A stretch of 64,000 nt of DNA from Streptomyces sp. V3I8 (GCF_030817535.1 NZ_JAUSZL010000002.1:372001-436000), one strand, 5' to 3'. Positions 33,604-42,821 are shown, numbered from the stretch's first letter. Numbers and translations: made by a program. The notes: generated by a model not told the origin, from the sequence alone.

Positions 33604-34593
33604 ATGATGAGGGCAGCTTTCTACGACACCCCCGGTCCCGCCAGGAGCGTGCTGCGGGTGCTCGACGTCGAACGCCCCGAGCCCGGCCCCGGCCAGGTTC
33701 GCGTTCGTATCGTACTCTCCGCGATCAACCCGGGCGACATGTTCATGCGGCTGAACTCCACCCCGCAGGACTTTCAGCGCGTCGGCGAACACACCGGCCG
33801 CATTCCGCACCAGGACGGCACCGGCACGGTCGACGCGGTCGGCGAGGGTGTCGATCCGAGCCGGATCGGTGAACGCGTGTGGATCTGGATGGCCGGCGCA
33901 GGCCATCCGTGGGGGACCGCGGCGGAGTGGACCGTAGTGCCGTCCGAGCAGGCCGTTGCGCTGCCGGACGGGGTCTCCGACGAGCTCGGCGCCTGCCTCG
34001 GCATCCCGGCGATGACCGCGCACTGGTGCCTGCACGCCGACGGTTCGCCCCGCGACCGCACCGTACTCGTCGCGGCCGGTGCGGGCGCCGTCGGGCACTA
34101 TGCGATCGAACTCGGCCGGATTGCGGGCGCACGGATCGTGACGACGGTCAGTGGTCCGGAAAAGGCCGCGTCGGCCAAGGCCGCGGGTGCGGACCTCGTC
34201 GTGAACTACCGCGACGCCGACGCCGCCCGGCAGATCCTCGACGGGGCCGGGCCCGTCGACCGGATCATCGAGGTCTCGCTGACCCACAACCTCGAACTGG
34301 ACCTGGCCGTCACCGGCCCGGGAGCAACCATCGTGACCTACGCAGCACAGCCCGAGGACCCGACCCTGCCGGTCTTCCGGCTCATGTGGGCCAACCTGGT
34401 GCTGCGGTTCGCGCTGTTCCTCACCGAACCGCGGGACGCGCTGCTGCGTGCCGCCGAAGAGATCACCTCAGCCCTGCGCGAGGACGCTCTCACGCCACTG
34501 CCCGTGCGCTCCTTCAGCCTCGACGACGTCGCGCTCGCACACGAGGCCGTCGAGAACGGCCTCATCGGGAAGGCCGTACTCGACCTGCGCTGA
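33604..34593 (+). CDS. NADPH:quinone oxidoreductase (zinc-free MDR)
   Basis: A 329-residue medium-chain reductase. The start MMRAAFYDTPGPARS lies at tandem ATGs (33604, 33607) after GGAGAAG. INPGDMFMRL, GRIPHQDGTGTVDAVGEG and the NADPH-binding AAGAGAVGHYAIELGRIAGA are typical of QOR-type proteins, and the zinc-binding cysteines of alcohol dehydrogenases are absent. The C-terminal FSLDDVALAHEAVENG is also characteristic. It reduces quinones or enones in the cytosol. With the HxlR regulator nearby it fits a quinone/aldehyde response. Confidence 0.9.
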   Translation: MMRAAFYDTPGPARSVLRVLDVERPEPGPGQVRVRIVLSAINPGDMFMRLNSTPQDFQRVGEHTGRIPHQDGTGTVDAVGEGVDPSRIGERVWIWMAGAGHPWGTAAEWTVVPSEQAVALPDGVSDELGACLGIPAMTAHWCLHADGSPRDRTVLVAAGAGAVGHYAIELGRIAGARIVTTVSGPEKAASAKAAGADLVVNYRDADAARQILDGAGPVDRIIEVSLTHNLELDLAVTGPGATIVTYAAQPEDPTLPVFRLMWANLVLRFALFLTEPRDALLRAAEEITSALREDALTPLPVRSFSLDDVALAHEAVENGLIGKAVLDLR

Positions 34594-34914
34594 TCAGTGC
34601 CTGTCCGGCATCTTCGGTCGTGGCGTCTTGCGGTCGTGACCCTGGGCGGCATGGCTTCTGGTGGCGTGGAGCGTCGGTACTGCCCCGGAGTGCGGGAGTC
34701 GCTGCAGATGTTCGCTGACGGCATCGGAGGGCCCGGGCCACGGTGGAGCTGGACGCCTCCACCTCCGCCGGCCCTCGCCTTCGCCCTCGCGAGACGGTCG
34801 CACTCCTCGCGGCACAGCCCAGCCCGCCCCGTTCGCCTCTGTCTGGGCCCGACAGGCGTCACCTACCGCGACAGCGCCGGCCTCTGTCCCCTGCTCGGCA
34901 TCTGCCAGGCCCTC
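34594..34914. other. Region with a possible STAS-domain remnant
   Basis: About 320 bp without an intact gene. In one plus frame, near 34825-34935, LCLGPTGVTYRDSAGLCPLL resembles the phosphorylatable-serine loop of anti-sigma-factor antagonists (LDLSGVxYxDSAGL), but the flanking sequence does not continue the fold. It is probably a decayed paralogue of the STAS gene at 35530. Confidence 0.35.
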
Positions 34915-35250
34915 TCAGGACTGCGGGGAAGGTGCCACCTCCGGTGGCAGTACGAGGACGCCGTCCTCCGCCTCCGTGACGGCATGTTTGCGCTGCATCA
35001 AAACGCCCGCCACCGCGGCCCGCACCACTGCCCGTATACCGCCGTGCGGTGCACGATCGGGCCCGTCAGCCGACAGCACCCGGAACCCTTCCGACGCAAC
35101 CCACCTGATCAGCACGCCTTCGGACACCTCGCTCACCCGCAGACCCGAGGTGTCCACATCCGTCTCCGCGACCAGGTGAAAACCCGCCCCGCGAAGAACC
35201 TGCCGCACCGGAGGAACGAGCACAGACACTGGTGAGGACATCTCATCCAT
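34915..35250 (-). CDS. Conserved-looking hypothetical protein, 111 residues
   Basis: The ATG at 35250 follows GGGGGAT. The sequence has the pattern of a folded small protein: VRQVLRGAGFHLVAETDVDTS, then LRVSEVSEGVLIRWVASEGF and a helix GGIRAVVRAAVAGVLMQRKHAV before a charged end. There is no membrane segment. I recall similar streptomycete hypothetical proteins but no function. It is convergent with nothing obvious and opposite to the signalling genes that follow. Confidence 0.6.
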   Translation of the reverse strand: MDEMSSPVSVLVPPVRQVLRGAGFHLVAETDVDTSGLRVSEVSEGVLIRWVASEGFRVLSADGPDRAPHGGIRAVVRAAVAGVLMQRKHAVTEAEDGVLVLPPEVAPSPQS

Positions 35251-35529
35251 ATCCCCCGGATCGGGCTTTACATGCTCACTGCTTGCCGCCTACGGGCCCG
35301 TGCGGTCGGCGGCCTCCCCGTCGTGAGCTCCGGACCGTGCTCGGCCTGCGCCTCGGCCGGAAAGCTCCGGGCCAGGTGCCGGGCATCACCCGGCAGCCTC
35401 TGGCACCCGTCCGGCGCACCGGGTATTCATCCGCGCTCCTGAGCGCGGTTGACACCGTGCCGCACCATAAGCTTGCCTGAAGACAACGGTTCTCGGCAGC
35501 GGAACCCCCCACGCAGGCAGGAGCCCTAC

Positions 35530-35886
35530 GTGACCCAGGCCCGCCTGACCATCACCCAGGACACGGCACCCGAGGGTGTGCGTGTCCTCGCACTGGCCGG
35601 AGAGATCGACCACACCACGGCCGACACCTTCCGCCATGCGCTCACCGCCCACGACGGCCCTGCGCCGAATACGGTCATCGACCTGCGCCACGTCACCTTC
35701 ATGGACTCCAGCGGCATCAACGTGCTCATCGCCGCACACCAGGCGGCTCACGCCCAAGGCGGCCGGCTCTACCTGACCCGCGTCCCCGCACCCGTACACA
35801 CTGTCCTGCACATCGTCGGCCTCGACGACCTCATCCCCATCTACCCCACCCTGGACCAGGCCCTCACCGCACAGGACGCCGCCTGA
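35530..35886 (+). CDS. STAS-domain anti-sigma-factor antagonist
   Basis: A 118-residue single STAS domain. It starts with a GTG at 35530 preceded by AGGAG. VLALAGEIDHTTADTFRHAL is followed by IDLRHVTFMDSSGINVLIAA, where the second serine of DSSG is the expected phosphorylation site. Such proteins bind and release anti-sigma kinases in partner switching. The neighbouring PP2C phosphatase (36892-38094) is a plausible partner that would dephosphorylate it, but no anti-sigma kinase is present in the window. Confidence 0.9.
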   Translation: MTQARLTITQDTAPEGVRVLALAGEIDHTTADTFRHALTAHDGPAPNTVIDLRHVTFMDSSGINVLIAAHQAAHAQGGRLYLTRVPAPVHTVLHIVGLDDLIPIYPTLDQALTAQDAA

Positions 35887-36066
35887 CCCACGACTGCGAC
35901 TTCTCGGCGCACGGCTCGCCCCTGCCGGACGGAATCCGCTTCCACGCCCGACGCCACGAAGCAGGACGAAGAAGGGCCGGCGCCGCGCCGCATGGACGGA
36001 GCGTGAGCGCACGGACCCGCGGACGGATAGGGCATACATCGGTGTTCCGGGGGATAAAGGCAGGTC

Positions 36067-36615
36067 ATGGAGTTGCTGTCAGGAGTGCGTCGAGCGGACC
36101 GGAATGTGACCAAGCGGATCGCTGCCGGTGCGCCGCCCGGTCTTCACCGGACACTGTCGATCGTGGAGGAGATGGCGGAGAGCTCCAAGCTGTGGTGCGC
36201 GGCGGCTGTGGTGATGGCCTGCACGGGCGGTCGTCGCGGCCGAACGGCGGCTGTGGCGGGCCTGGCGTCCTTGGCGGCGGCTCAGCTGATCTCCAACGGC
36301 GTGTGCAAGCAGCTCGTCGAGCGGCGGCGACCGCCCAAGGAGTGGATCCCGCACGACGAGGTGGAGGACCGGCCGGACTCCTCGTCCTTCCCTTCCGGAC
36401 ACACCGCCGCCGCTGTCGCCTTCACCGCTGCGGTCGTCCCGTCGTGGCCGTTGGCCGGTGCGCTGTGTGCGGTACCGGCGACCGTGGTGGCCGTCGAGCG
36501 CGTACAGTCCGGCGCCCACTACCCCAGCGACGTCGCCGTCGGCGCCGCCATCGGCTTCGCCAGTGCCTGGCTCACCCGTCACGCCCCACGCCTGATACTG
36601 CGCCGGCTGCTGTAA
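36067..36615 (+). CDS. PAP2-family membrane phosphatase
   Basis: A 182-residue membrane phosphatase of the PAP2/lipid phosphatase family. The three motifs are visible: KQLVERRRPP (KxxxxxxRP), FPSGHTAAA (PSGH) and a final R-x5-H-x3-D equivalent in ERVQSGAHYPSDVAVG. Several hydrophobic helices follow the pattern expected for an undecaprenyl- or phosphatidyl-phosphate phosphatase. AGG lies 6 nt before the ATG at 36067. Its link to the signalling neighbours is only positional. Confidence 0.9.
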   Translation: MELLSGVRRADRNVTKRIAAGAPPGLHRTLSIVEEMAESSKLWCAAAVVMACTGGRRGRTAAVAGLASLAAAQLISNGVCKQLVERRRPPKEWIPHDEVEDRPDSSSFPSGHTAAAVAFTAAVVPSWPLAGALCAVPATVVAVERVQSGAHYPSDVAVGAAIGFASAWLTRHAPRLILRRLL

Positions 36616-36891
36616 CCGCCCGGCGCAGCTCACGGAGTCACCCGTGCCGGTCTCCTTCGGGGCGGGGTCGCTTGTTGGGGATGCACCGCGGTGAGAAACT
36701 TGTGGAGATCGTCCTGACGGTCCCGCCCAGGGACCGGATGCGCCGGTCGCGCTGGTGTCGTTCCTTCGGGCTGAGTCCTGTGGTCCCCGGTGGCACACGA
36801 ATTGATTCGCGGGCCCCTTGAGGGCTTGCCCTTGCAAGGGATAGGTCATGACGGACGAGTTGGACAGCGGCCTTGGGCTGCGGCGGCGGAT

Positions 36892-38094
36892 ATGACGGCG
36901 CAGGATCTGGCGCGGGCGCTGACCGGGCTGTTGGACGCCAGCCACACAGCGCCCTTCGAGCAGTTGCCCCGCCTGCTCGACACCGCGGCGAAGAAGGCCG
37001 GTACGGGCGGCGCCCGGCTGTTCGTGGCGGATCTTCAGGAAGAGGTGCTGCGCGAGGTGACCGGTGTCGGTCTGGACGCCGGCAAGGGCGGCGAGGAGTA
37101 CCGGATCGAGGGCACGCTGCCGGGCCGCGCCTACCAGCTCACGGAGGTCACCGCGCCGGCCCGCGGCGGGGCGTGCTGGGTGCCGGTGCTGGACGGCGCT
37201 GAACGCCTGGGAGTCCTGCACGTCGAGCCCGGCTCCGGTGACGGGGACAGGCCCGACGAGGAGGCGATGCGGGCGCTGGCCTCGATGGCCGGGCTGCTGC
37301 TGGTCTCCAAGCGGGCCAACAGCGACTCCCACGCCCGGCTCACCCGCACCCGGCAGATGGGCGTGCCGGCGGAACTGCAGTGGAGCATGATGCCGCCGCG
37401 GACCTTCGCCGACCGGCGGGCCACCGTCAGCGCCTTCATGGAACCGGCCTACCAGGTGGCCGGGGACGCCTTCGAGTACGCGGTGGCCGATGACATCCTG
37501 CATCTGGCGGTTTTCGATGCCATGGGCCACGACACCTCCGCCGGCCTGACCGCGGCCCTGGCGATGGCCGCCTGCCGCAGCAACCGCCGCGCCGGCGCCA
37601 CCATCCCCGAGGCCAGCAGAGCCATCGAGGACACCCTCGTCGAGCAGTTCGGGCACAGCCGCTATGCCACCGGTATCCTCGCCGACCTGGAACTGGACAC
37701 CGGTATGTTCAGCTGGGTCAACCGCGGCCATCTGCCGCCGGTGCTGATCCGCGGTGGCCGCTGGGCGAACACGCTGCGCTGCCCGCCGGCCGGACCGATG
37801 GGCAGCGGGTTCAACCTGCCCATCAGACAGTGCACCGAACAGCTGGAACCCGGCGACCGGCTCCTGCTGTTCACCGACGGCATCACCGAAGCCCGCGACA
37901 GGGACGGCCGTGAATTCGGTGTGGAGCGCTTCACCGACTTCATCATCCGCCACCACGCCGACAACCTGCCCGTCGACGAAACCCTGCGCCGCCTCATGCA
38001 CGCCGTCCTGGACTACCACCAGGGACGACTGGAGGACGACGCCACCGTCCTGTTCTGCGAATGGCACGGCGACACCGGCGCGCACGGAGCCTGA
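36892..38094 (+). CDS. GAF-SpoIIE (PP2C) serine phosphatase
   Basis: A 400-residue regulator. Residues about 15-140 form a GAF domain (FEQLPRLLDTAAKKAG, WVPVLDGAERLGVLHVE). Residues 160-395 form a SpoIIE/PP2C phosphatase with metal-ligand aspartates in AGDAFEYA, VFDAMGHDTSAGL, LFTDGITEARDRDG and DDATVLFCEW. It probably dephosphorylates a STAS antagonist. The ATG at 36892 has no clear ribosome site but overlaps (ATATGA) the end of a 15-codon open frame beginning at 36848 (MTDELDSGLGLRRRI), which has one. Either coupling or an N-terminal frameshift is possible. Confidence 0.87.
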   Translation: MTAQDLARALTGLLDASHTAPFEQLPRLLDTAAKKAGTGGARLFVADLQEEVLREVTGVGLDAGKGGEEYRIEGTLPGRAYQLTEVTAPARGGACWVPVLDGAERLGVLHVEPGSGDGDRPDEEAMRALASMAGLLLVSKRANSDSHARLTRTRQMGVPAELQWSMMPPRTFADRRATVSAFMEPAYQVAGDAFEYAVADDILHLAVFDAMGHDTSAGLTAALAMAACRSNRRAGATIPEASRAIEDTLVEQFGHSRYATGILADLELDTGMFSWVNRGHLPPVLIRGGRWANTLRCPPAGPMGSGFNLPIRQCTEQLEPGDRLLLFTDGITEARDRDGREFGVERFTDFIIRHHADNLPVDETLRRLMHAVLDYHQGRLEDDATVLFCEWHGDTGAHGA

Positions 38095-38318
38095 GAACCG
38101 CGTCGTCCGGTGGACAGGCCAGGCACGCAGAACTGCCCGAATCATTGAAGCCCGCGCCCGTCTCCGGGCCGGGACCACGTGACGCACGGCGCAGCGCGCA
38201 GTCCGCGGCCTGGGCCCGCACGACAGGCCGGACACGACGCTGCGCTCCCGCAGCGCCTGCGCCGGCCGGTCGCCGAGCGGGCCGACAGCGTTGCCCCCTC
38301 ACGCCATGGACAACCGTT

Positions 38319-38657
38319 TCAGGCAGCGGCTGTCTGGTTCGCCGATTCGGTGGCGCGGCGGTAGGCGGCGTTGATGCGCTGGGCTTCTTCGAGCTGGTCC
38401 TCGAGGATGATGATGCGGCAGGCGGCCTCGACGGGGGTGCCGTGGTCGACGAGTTCGCGGGCGCGGGCGGCGATGCGCAGCTGGTAGCGGGAGTAGCGGC
38501 GGTGTCCGCCGGCGGAGCGCAGCGGGGTGATCAGGCGGGCTTCACCGATGGCACGCAGAAAGCCCTGCGTGGTGCCGAGCATCTCGGCGGCCCGGCCCAT
38601 CGTGTAGGCGGGATAGTCGTCGTCATCGAGACGCGTGTACGCGTCGTCTGCTGTCAC
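38319..38657 (-). CDS. MerR-family HTH regulator
   Basis: A 112-residue regulator. The GTG at 38657 follows GAGAGG. The HTH is YTMGRAAEMLGTTQGFLRAIGEARLI with the wing SAGGHRRYSRYQLRIAARA, and the tail is a helix (AACRIIILEDQLEEAQRINA) for dimerisation rather than an effector domain. This short type is common in streptomycetes, where members are often stress or developmental regulators. It converges on the SpoIIE-phosphatase gene. The long, somewhat AT-richer upstream region may hold its promoter. Confidence 0.85.
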   Translation of the reverse strand: MTADDAYTRLDDDDYPAYTMGRAAEMLGTTQGFLRAIGEARLITPLRSAGGHRRYSRYQLRIAARARELVDHGTPVEAACRIIILEDQLEEAQRINAAYRRATESANQTAAA

Positions 38658-39567
38658 TTGCACCTCTCTGCACTGTTCGGGGAACACGCTTGAGGGGCCC
38701 CGGCGCCGTGCGGCACCAGGGCCCCGAAGGAACTGCTACACCATCTGCCGGCCTCGGTGCTGCGCCGGCCTGCTTTTTCCGCACTGGACCAGGGGGGATG
38801 TGGGCAGGTGCGGGGATCGCGGATGCGTGACCGGAGACCACCTCACTGTCGATGTCCTGCGGTACCCGGACTTCCGTGTTCCGTCCGGGCGATCCCGATG
38901 GTGCTTCACTCCTCCGTTCTTTCCCTCTGTTCTTTCCCTCTGTATGAATCACTTGCCGAACCGGTACTGCTCTACCGCGTACTGCTGGTGGCCCGGAAAA
39001 GCGCCACACCTTCGGCAGCCGGCCCCGTCGCCCGTCATGCGTCTGCTCCGGCTTGGAACCCCACTGCCGAACCTCCCGGTACGCGCGCCCGCAGCCGGCG
39101 CCTTTACCGAGGTACTGCTCTCCTGTCGCGCTGCTGGATCCTGCGTACTGCAACTGCGTAAAACTGCCCGGCAGTTCGTCTCTGCCGGGCCCTTCTCGAT
39201 CTCGGCTACAAGAGAAACCATACCCACAGCCACTACCCAATGTCTACTCTTGCCAGCATAGATTTTCGTGCTCGGCGGTGAGGTGATCCTCTCGGTGCCA
39301 CCACCGACTTCACCAAGGGCACCCTCTTCGCCACCCTGCGCACCGCCAACCCGCCGCAACTGCGCAAAGTCGCGTACGAGAGGCCGGCGAGGCCGTACCT
39401 GGCCTGCCGTCGCACTGCCTCCACGGAGTGGGCGATGTCCTCACCTGCACGAGAGGTCCGGAGATCGGCCTTCATTCCACTCGGTGGCTTGACGTCCTTC
39501 TTCCCGCTCGGTGGCTTGACGTCCTTCTTCCCGCTCGGTGGCTTGACCGGGACCTGTCCCAGGACGT
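38658..39567. other. Long region without an identifiable gene
   Basis: About 910 bp, with lower GC than average between roughly 38890 and 39260. It contains a 13-bp direct repeat (ttctttccctctg twice near 38917-38942), similar segments around ggtactgctct at about 38965 and 39113, and a 27-bp tandem repeat at 39480-39550. No frame on either strand shows a recognisable protein. One stretch near 39300-39370 (TTDFTKGTLFATLRTANPPQ) could be the relic of a gene. Confidence 0.55.
39480..39550. repeat. 27-bp tandem repeat, about 2.6 units
   Basis: The unit beginning ctcggtggcttgacgtcctt is repeated at 39480-39506 and 39507-39533 without change, and a third partial copy follows to about 39547. Each copy carries a TTGAC promoter-like hexamer. 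Confidence 0.9.
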
Positions 39568-40395
39568 CTACCGCACGGCTTGTACCCGCAGGGCCTCGAA
39601 ACGTTCCGCGGTTCCCGATCCGGGCTCCGGCCGCAGGACGATCAGGCGGTGACTGTTCGTCGCGCTGACGACGACCTCGCAGTGCACGTCGAGAGCACCG
39701 GCCTGCGGGTGGTGGAGGGTTTTGGTCGTCGACCTGTTGGGCTCGACCTCCATCTTCTCCCAGTACGCCGCGAACTCCGCACTGCGGGCCGACAGGTCGG
39801 TGATGAGCCCCCTGACGACAACGTCGTGGCCGCGGGCGGCCGCCGCCGCTCGCAGGCCGGCGACGTACGCCCGTCCGGTCGCCTCGTCGGTCTCACCGAA
39901 GTCACGCATCCGCGTATCCGGTTCGGTGAACCACCGCCAGACCGCGTTGGCCTGCCGGCCAGGTCGCTGTGTCCAGGGCCCGAACAGCGCGGTGCTCAGC
40001 TCGTTCTGCGCGACCAGGCCGGCGAGGTCGTCCACGATGTGCGCGGGCACGGTGGTGAGCGAGTCGAGCAGGAATCTCAGACCGGGCTCGACACAGGGTC
40101 CCGCCACGGGTCCGGCCGGCGGCGCGTGTCCCGCCAGCCGGTACAGGTAGTCCCGTTCGTCGGACGTGAGCCGTAGTGCCCTCGCGAGGCCGGCGAGCAT
40201 CACTTCCGAGGGGTTCGCCCCCCGGCTCTGTTCCAGCCGTTCGTAGTAGTCCACGGAGACATCCGCGAGCAGCGCCACCTCGGCACGCCGCAGTCCTGGC
40301 GTACGACGGCGATCGCCGGGAGTCAGCCCGACATCCGAAGGCAGCAGTGCCTCACGTCGGGTCCGCAGGAAGCGTCCCAGTTCGGCATGGTCCAC
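39568..40395 (-). CDS. XRE-family regulator with MmyB-like ligand domain
   Basis: A 275-residue regulator. The GTG at 40395 follows GAGGAG. Residues 5-75 are an XRE HTH (LGRFLRTRREALLPSDVGL, RRTPGLRRAEVALLADVSVDYYERLEQSRG). The rest is the MmyB-like domain (DYLYRLAGH, AHIVDDLAGLVAQNELSTALFGPW, then the end ALDVHCEVVVSATN and RLIVLRP). Such proteins frequently control short-chain dehydrogenases or antibiotic-related genes. It lies 104 bp downstream of the carboxylesterase gene on the same strand and may be co-transcribed with it. Confidence 0.92.
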   Translation of the reverse strand: MDHAELGRFLRTRREALLPSDVGLTPGDRRRTPGLRRAEVALLADVSVDYYERLEQSRGANPSEVMLAGLARALRLTSDERDYLYRLAGHAPPAGPVAGPCVEPGLRFLLDSLTTVPAHIVDDLAGLVAQNELSTALFGPWTQRPGRQANAVWRWFTEPDTRMRDFGETDEATGRAYVAGLRAAAAARGHDVVVRGLITDLSARSAEFAAYWEKMEVEPNRSTTKTLHHPQAGALDVHCEVVVSATNSHRLIVLRPEPGSGTAERFEALRVQAVR

Positions 40396-40498
40396 CAGAG
40401 ACTCCTCGCAAGCTTGTGCCCGGCGTCGACGGCAGGGAATTTCACCGTTTGCCGCCATTCTCGCTTCGACGGAGCGCACAGGCTCACCCGGGTGGTGG

Positions 40499-41983
40499 TT
40501 ACCGGTGGCCCTCCCACAGGGACCTGCGCACCGCACGGGGATCCAGGCGGGTCTCCGAAGCGGTGTCGAAATGCATGGTGGCGCGGTCCCTGGGGTCGTA
40601 CTCGGCCCAGCCCGGCTTGCCGTCGGTCGCGAAGGAGACCCAGGCACCGTGCATGGTGTCGGCGAGCCCCTGCGGGAGGTCGGTGCCGAGCAGGGGAAGC
40701 AGGGCCGGATCATCCAAGTTGTCGAAGACGAAGGGGATTTCGGCCGTGTGGCAGGCACCGGCCCGGCCGTCGAAGGTGGTCGGCCGCCAGCCGAACTCGT
40801 ACAGGTACGTGGCGCCGCGCTGCCCGGCCCGTGCCTCGGCGAGGCGGATCGCCGGGATGCGGAAGAACCAGTCGGTGGTCAGCGCGGACAGTAGTTCGCC
40901 GGGCGAGGCGTCCGGGTCGTCCAGGAGGTAGGCGGCTACGGCCTCGTCGGGATAGAGGCCGTAGCCCGCCGCCGCGCCCCGCAGATGAGGGTCACCCAGG
41001 ACATCGAGCATATGGGTCGGAACGAGGAAGAGCCGGAACTCGTCGCTGTTGGTGCCGACCAGGACATCGACGTCGCTTCCGGCGCCGGCAGCGATCGCCT
41101 CGATCGGCGGGAGCGGCAGCAGGTCGCCGTCGACGACGGGTTCGAAGGGCATCGAGTTGACCGCGGCCCCACCCCACAGGGCGGGGTCGGGATTCGCCGC
41201 GACCGCGAGGCGCAGTTCCTCCGCGGCCGGAAGCAACCGGTCGGGCGGAACGGCCGCGAAGGCCTCACGGGTAGGGGGGATACGGAGCAGCCCCGCCATG
41301 TGATGGCCGATCCTGCGGGCGGTGGCCGGGCTGAAAGTGTGGTGCGCGGCGCCACTCTGCAGGACGGCACGGCGAAAGAGTCCGGCTGCGCGGGGCGCGG
41401 CCAGTAGGGCACCGATACTCATGGCGCCGGCGGACTCCCCGAACACGGTGACGTTGTCGGGGTCACCGCCGAACGCCGCGATGTTCTCCTGCACCCAGCG
41501 CAGTGCGGCGAGCTGGTCGAGCAGGCCGAGGTTGGCGGTGTCCCCATCGCCGAGATGGAGAAAACCGTCCACTCCCAGGCGGTAGTTGACGGTCACACAG
41601 ACGATCCCGTCGCGGGCGAACCGGCTGCCGTCGTAGAGCGGCACCGCGCCCGAACCGTTGGTGAACGAGCCGCCGTGCACCCACACCATCACCGGCAGCC
41701 GTCCGGACCGCTCCGGCGTCCAGACGTTGAGGTTGAGGCAGTCCTCGCCGGCGATGTCCACATCAGGGATTATTTCGTCGAAAGGAGAGGGGTACGGGCC
41801 CTTCGGCACGGTGGGCCCGTAGGCGAGGGCGTCCCGCACGCCGTCCCAGGGCTCGACGGGCCGGGGCGGCCGGAAACGGTTCGGCCCGACGGGCGGAGCG
41901 GCGTACGGGATGCCCTTGAACACGGCGATGTCGCCGTTGACCGCGCCGAGCAGGCTGCCGTCTCGCGTTGCGACGGTGACCAT
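40499..41983 (-). CDS. Type-B carboxylesterase
   Basis: A 494-residue alpha/beta hydrolase. GIPYAAPPVGPNRFRPP and EDCLNLNVWTPERS near the N terminus, the oxyanion hole HGGSF and the nucleophile elbow FGESAGAMS (S184) are classic for the carboxylesterase/cholinesterase family. The remaining triad residues fit a glutamate in GTNSDEFRLF and a histidine in GACHTAEIPFVF. There is no signal peptide, so it is cytosolic. The substrate is unknown. The start is the ATG at 41983 (MVTVATRDG). A perfect hairpin lies about 350 bp upstream. Confidence 0.92.
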   Translation of the reverse strand: MVTVATRDGSLLGAVNGDIAVFKGIPYAAPPVGPNRFRPPRPVEPWDGVRDALAYGPTVPKGPYPSPFDEIIPDVDIAGEDCLNLNVWTPERSGRLPVMVWVHGGSFTNGSGAVPLYDGSRFARDGIVCVTVNYRLGVDGFLHLGDGDTANLGLLDQLAALRWVQENIAAFGGDPDNVTVFGESAGAMSIGALLAAPRAAGLFRRAVLQSGAAHHTFSPATARRIGHHMAGLLRIPPTREAFAAVPPDRLLPAAEELRLAVAANPDPALWGGAAVNSMPFEPVVDGDLLPLPPIEAIAAGAGSDVDVLVGTNSDEFRLFLVPTHMLDVLGDPHLRGAAAGYGLYPDEAVAAYLLDDPDASPGELLSALTTDWFFRIPAIRLAEARAGQRGATYLYEFGWRPTTFDGRAGACHTAEIPFVFDNLDDPALLPLLGTDLPQGLADTMHGAWVSFATDGKPGWAEYDPRDRATMHFDTASETRLDPRAVRRSLWEGHR

Positions 41984-42587
41984 GAGGCCCTACTTCCGGT
42001 GGTTCGGGGTGCTGGGTGCTGAACAGGTGCGGGGCGCGAAGGCAGCCCTCGGAGGACAGGAGCTGCCCGCCACCGCCATGGTGGCCCGGTGCCGGGAAGG
42101 TTCCAGCGTCCTCCGGAGACCCGGTCCAGCAGGGCGACCCTCGGGGAGGCAGGACAGCTCGTCCGCAAGGCCCACCGTCCCGCCTGCCTGGCTGCCTGCC
42201 CGCCTGCCTGCCTGTCCGCCTGCCTGCCTGTCCGCCTGTCCGCCTGTCCGCAGTGCCGTAGCGGGTGGCGTCCGTGAGCGTGGTGACTTCGGGCTGGTGC
42301 CAGCTTTCCAGCTTTCGGGCTTCGCGCAGGTGAGGACGCCACCGTGCCGAACGGTGGCGTCCTCGCCCGCGGCCGTCCGACCAGGACGACAGGCAGGTCC
42401 GCCGTCCACAGGGTGTCCATCGGAATCGCGAGCTGTCATCGTCCACTGCGTGGGCAGTGTCTCGACCTGTCCGACCGGCCACCCGGCGCCCAGGATCTGC
42501 TCGCGAACCTCACACAGCCGCGCGTACGTTCCCACGCGCAGTCCCCATCCCGCCCCGCTGAGGGGGTCGAGATCGGTGGTGGGGTGG
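41984..42587. other. Region without an identifiable gene; tetranucleotide repeats
   Basis: About 600 bp. Between 42180 and 42252 gcct/gtcc tetramers are repeated irregularly some 16 times. A perfect hairpin is at 42332-42364. No supported coding sequence was found; the long open frames here are by-products of the repeats. Confidence 0.6.
42332..42364. terminator. Perfect 14-bp hairpin
   Basis: gaggacgccaccgt (42332-42345) and acggtggcgtcctc (42351-42364) pair perfectly with a 5-nt loop. It lies downstream of the VOC remnant and LacI gene on the minus strand, so it most likely terminates that transcript. Confidence 0.65.
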
Positions 42588-42806
42588 AGCGGTTTCGACG
42601 ATCATCAGGTGGTCGTCACCGCCGACATCGACGCCTGCGATCCGAGGGTCGGAAAGGGTTGCGGCGCGCTCGAACGCGAGCACCGCTCCGAGCAGCTCCG
42701 TGCAGTACGTGACCAGCCGGTCGAGATCGGTCGTGGACAGAGTCAGATGGTTGATTCCGAAGAGTTCGGGCGTGGTGGGCCAACTGTAGTGCGGCCGCCG
42801 GCCGAA
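42588..42806 (-). pseudogene. VOC (glyoxalase-fold) protein fragment
   Basis: On the minus strand the frame reads ELFGINHLTLSTTDLDRLVT, continuing YCTELLGAVLAFERAATLSD and PRIAGVDVGGDDHLMIVETA. This is the first metal-binding half of a vicinal-oxygen-chelate domain. There is no start codon between the LacI stop at 42822 and this segment, and the reading drifts into low complexity before a stop, so it is a remnant. Confidence 0.6.
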
Positions 42807-42821
42807 CCCCGGCGCGGGCGT

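Noticed and set aside
36079..38235. A 718-codon open frame on the minus strand over the signalling genes
   Set aside because: It is antisense to the PAP2 and SpoIIE-phosphatase genes, both of which carry complete motifs.
38658..39567. Possible small RNA or coding genes in the long gap
   Set aside because: Neither clear promoter-terminator pairs nor protein-like frames could be supported; it is reported only as an unexplained gap.
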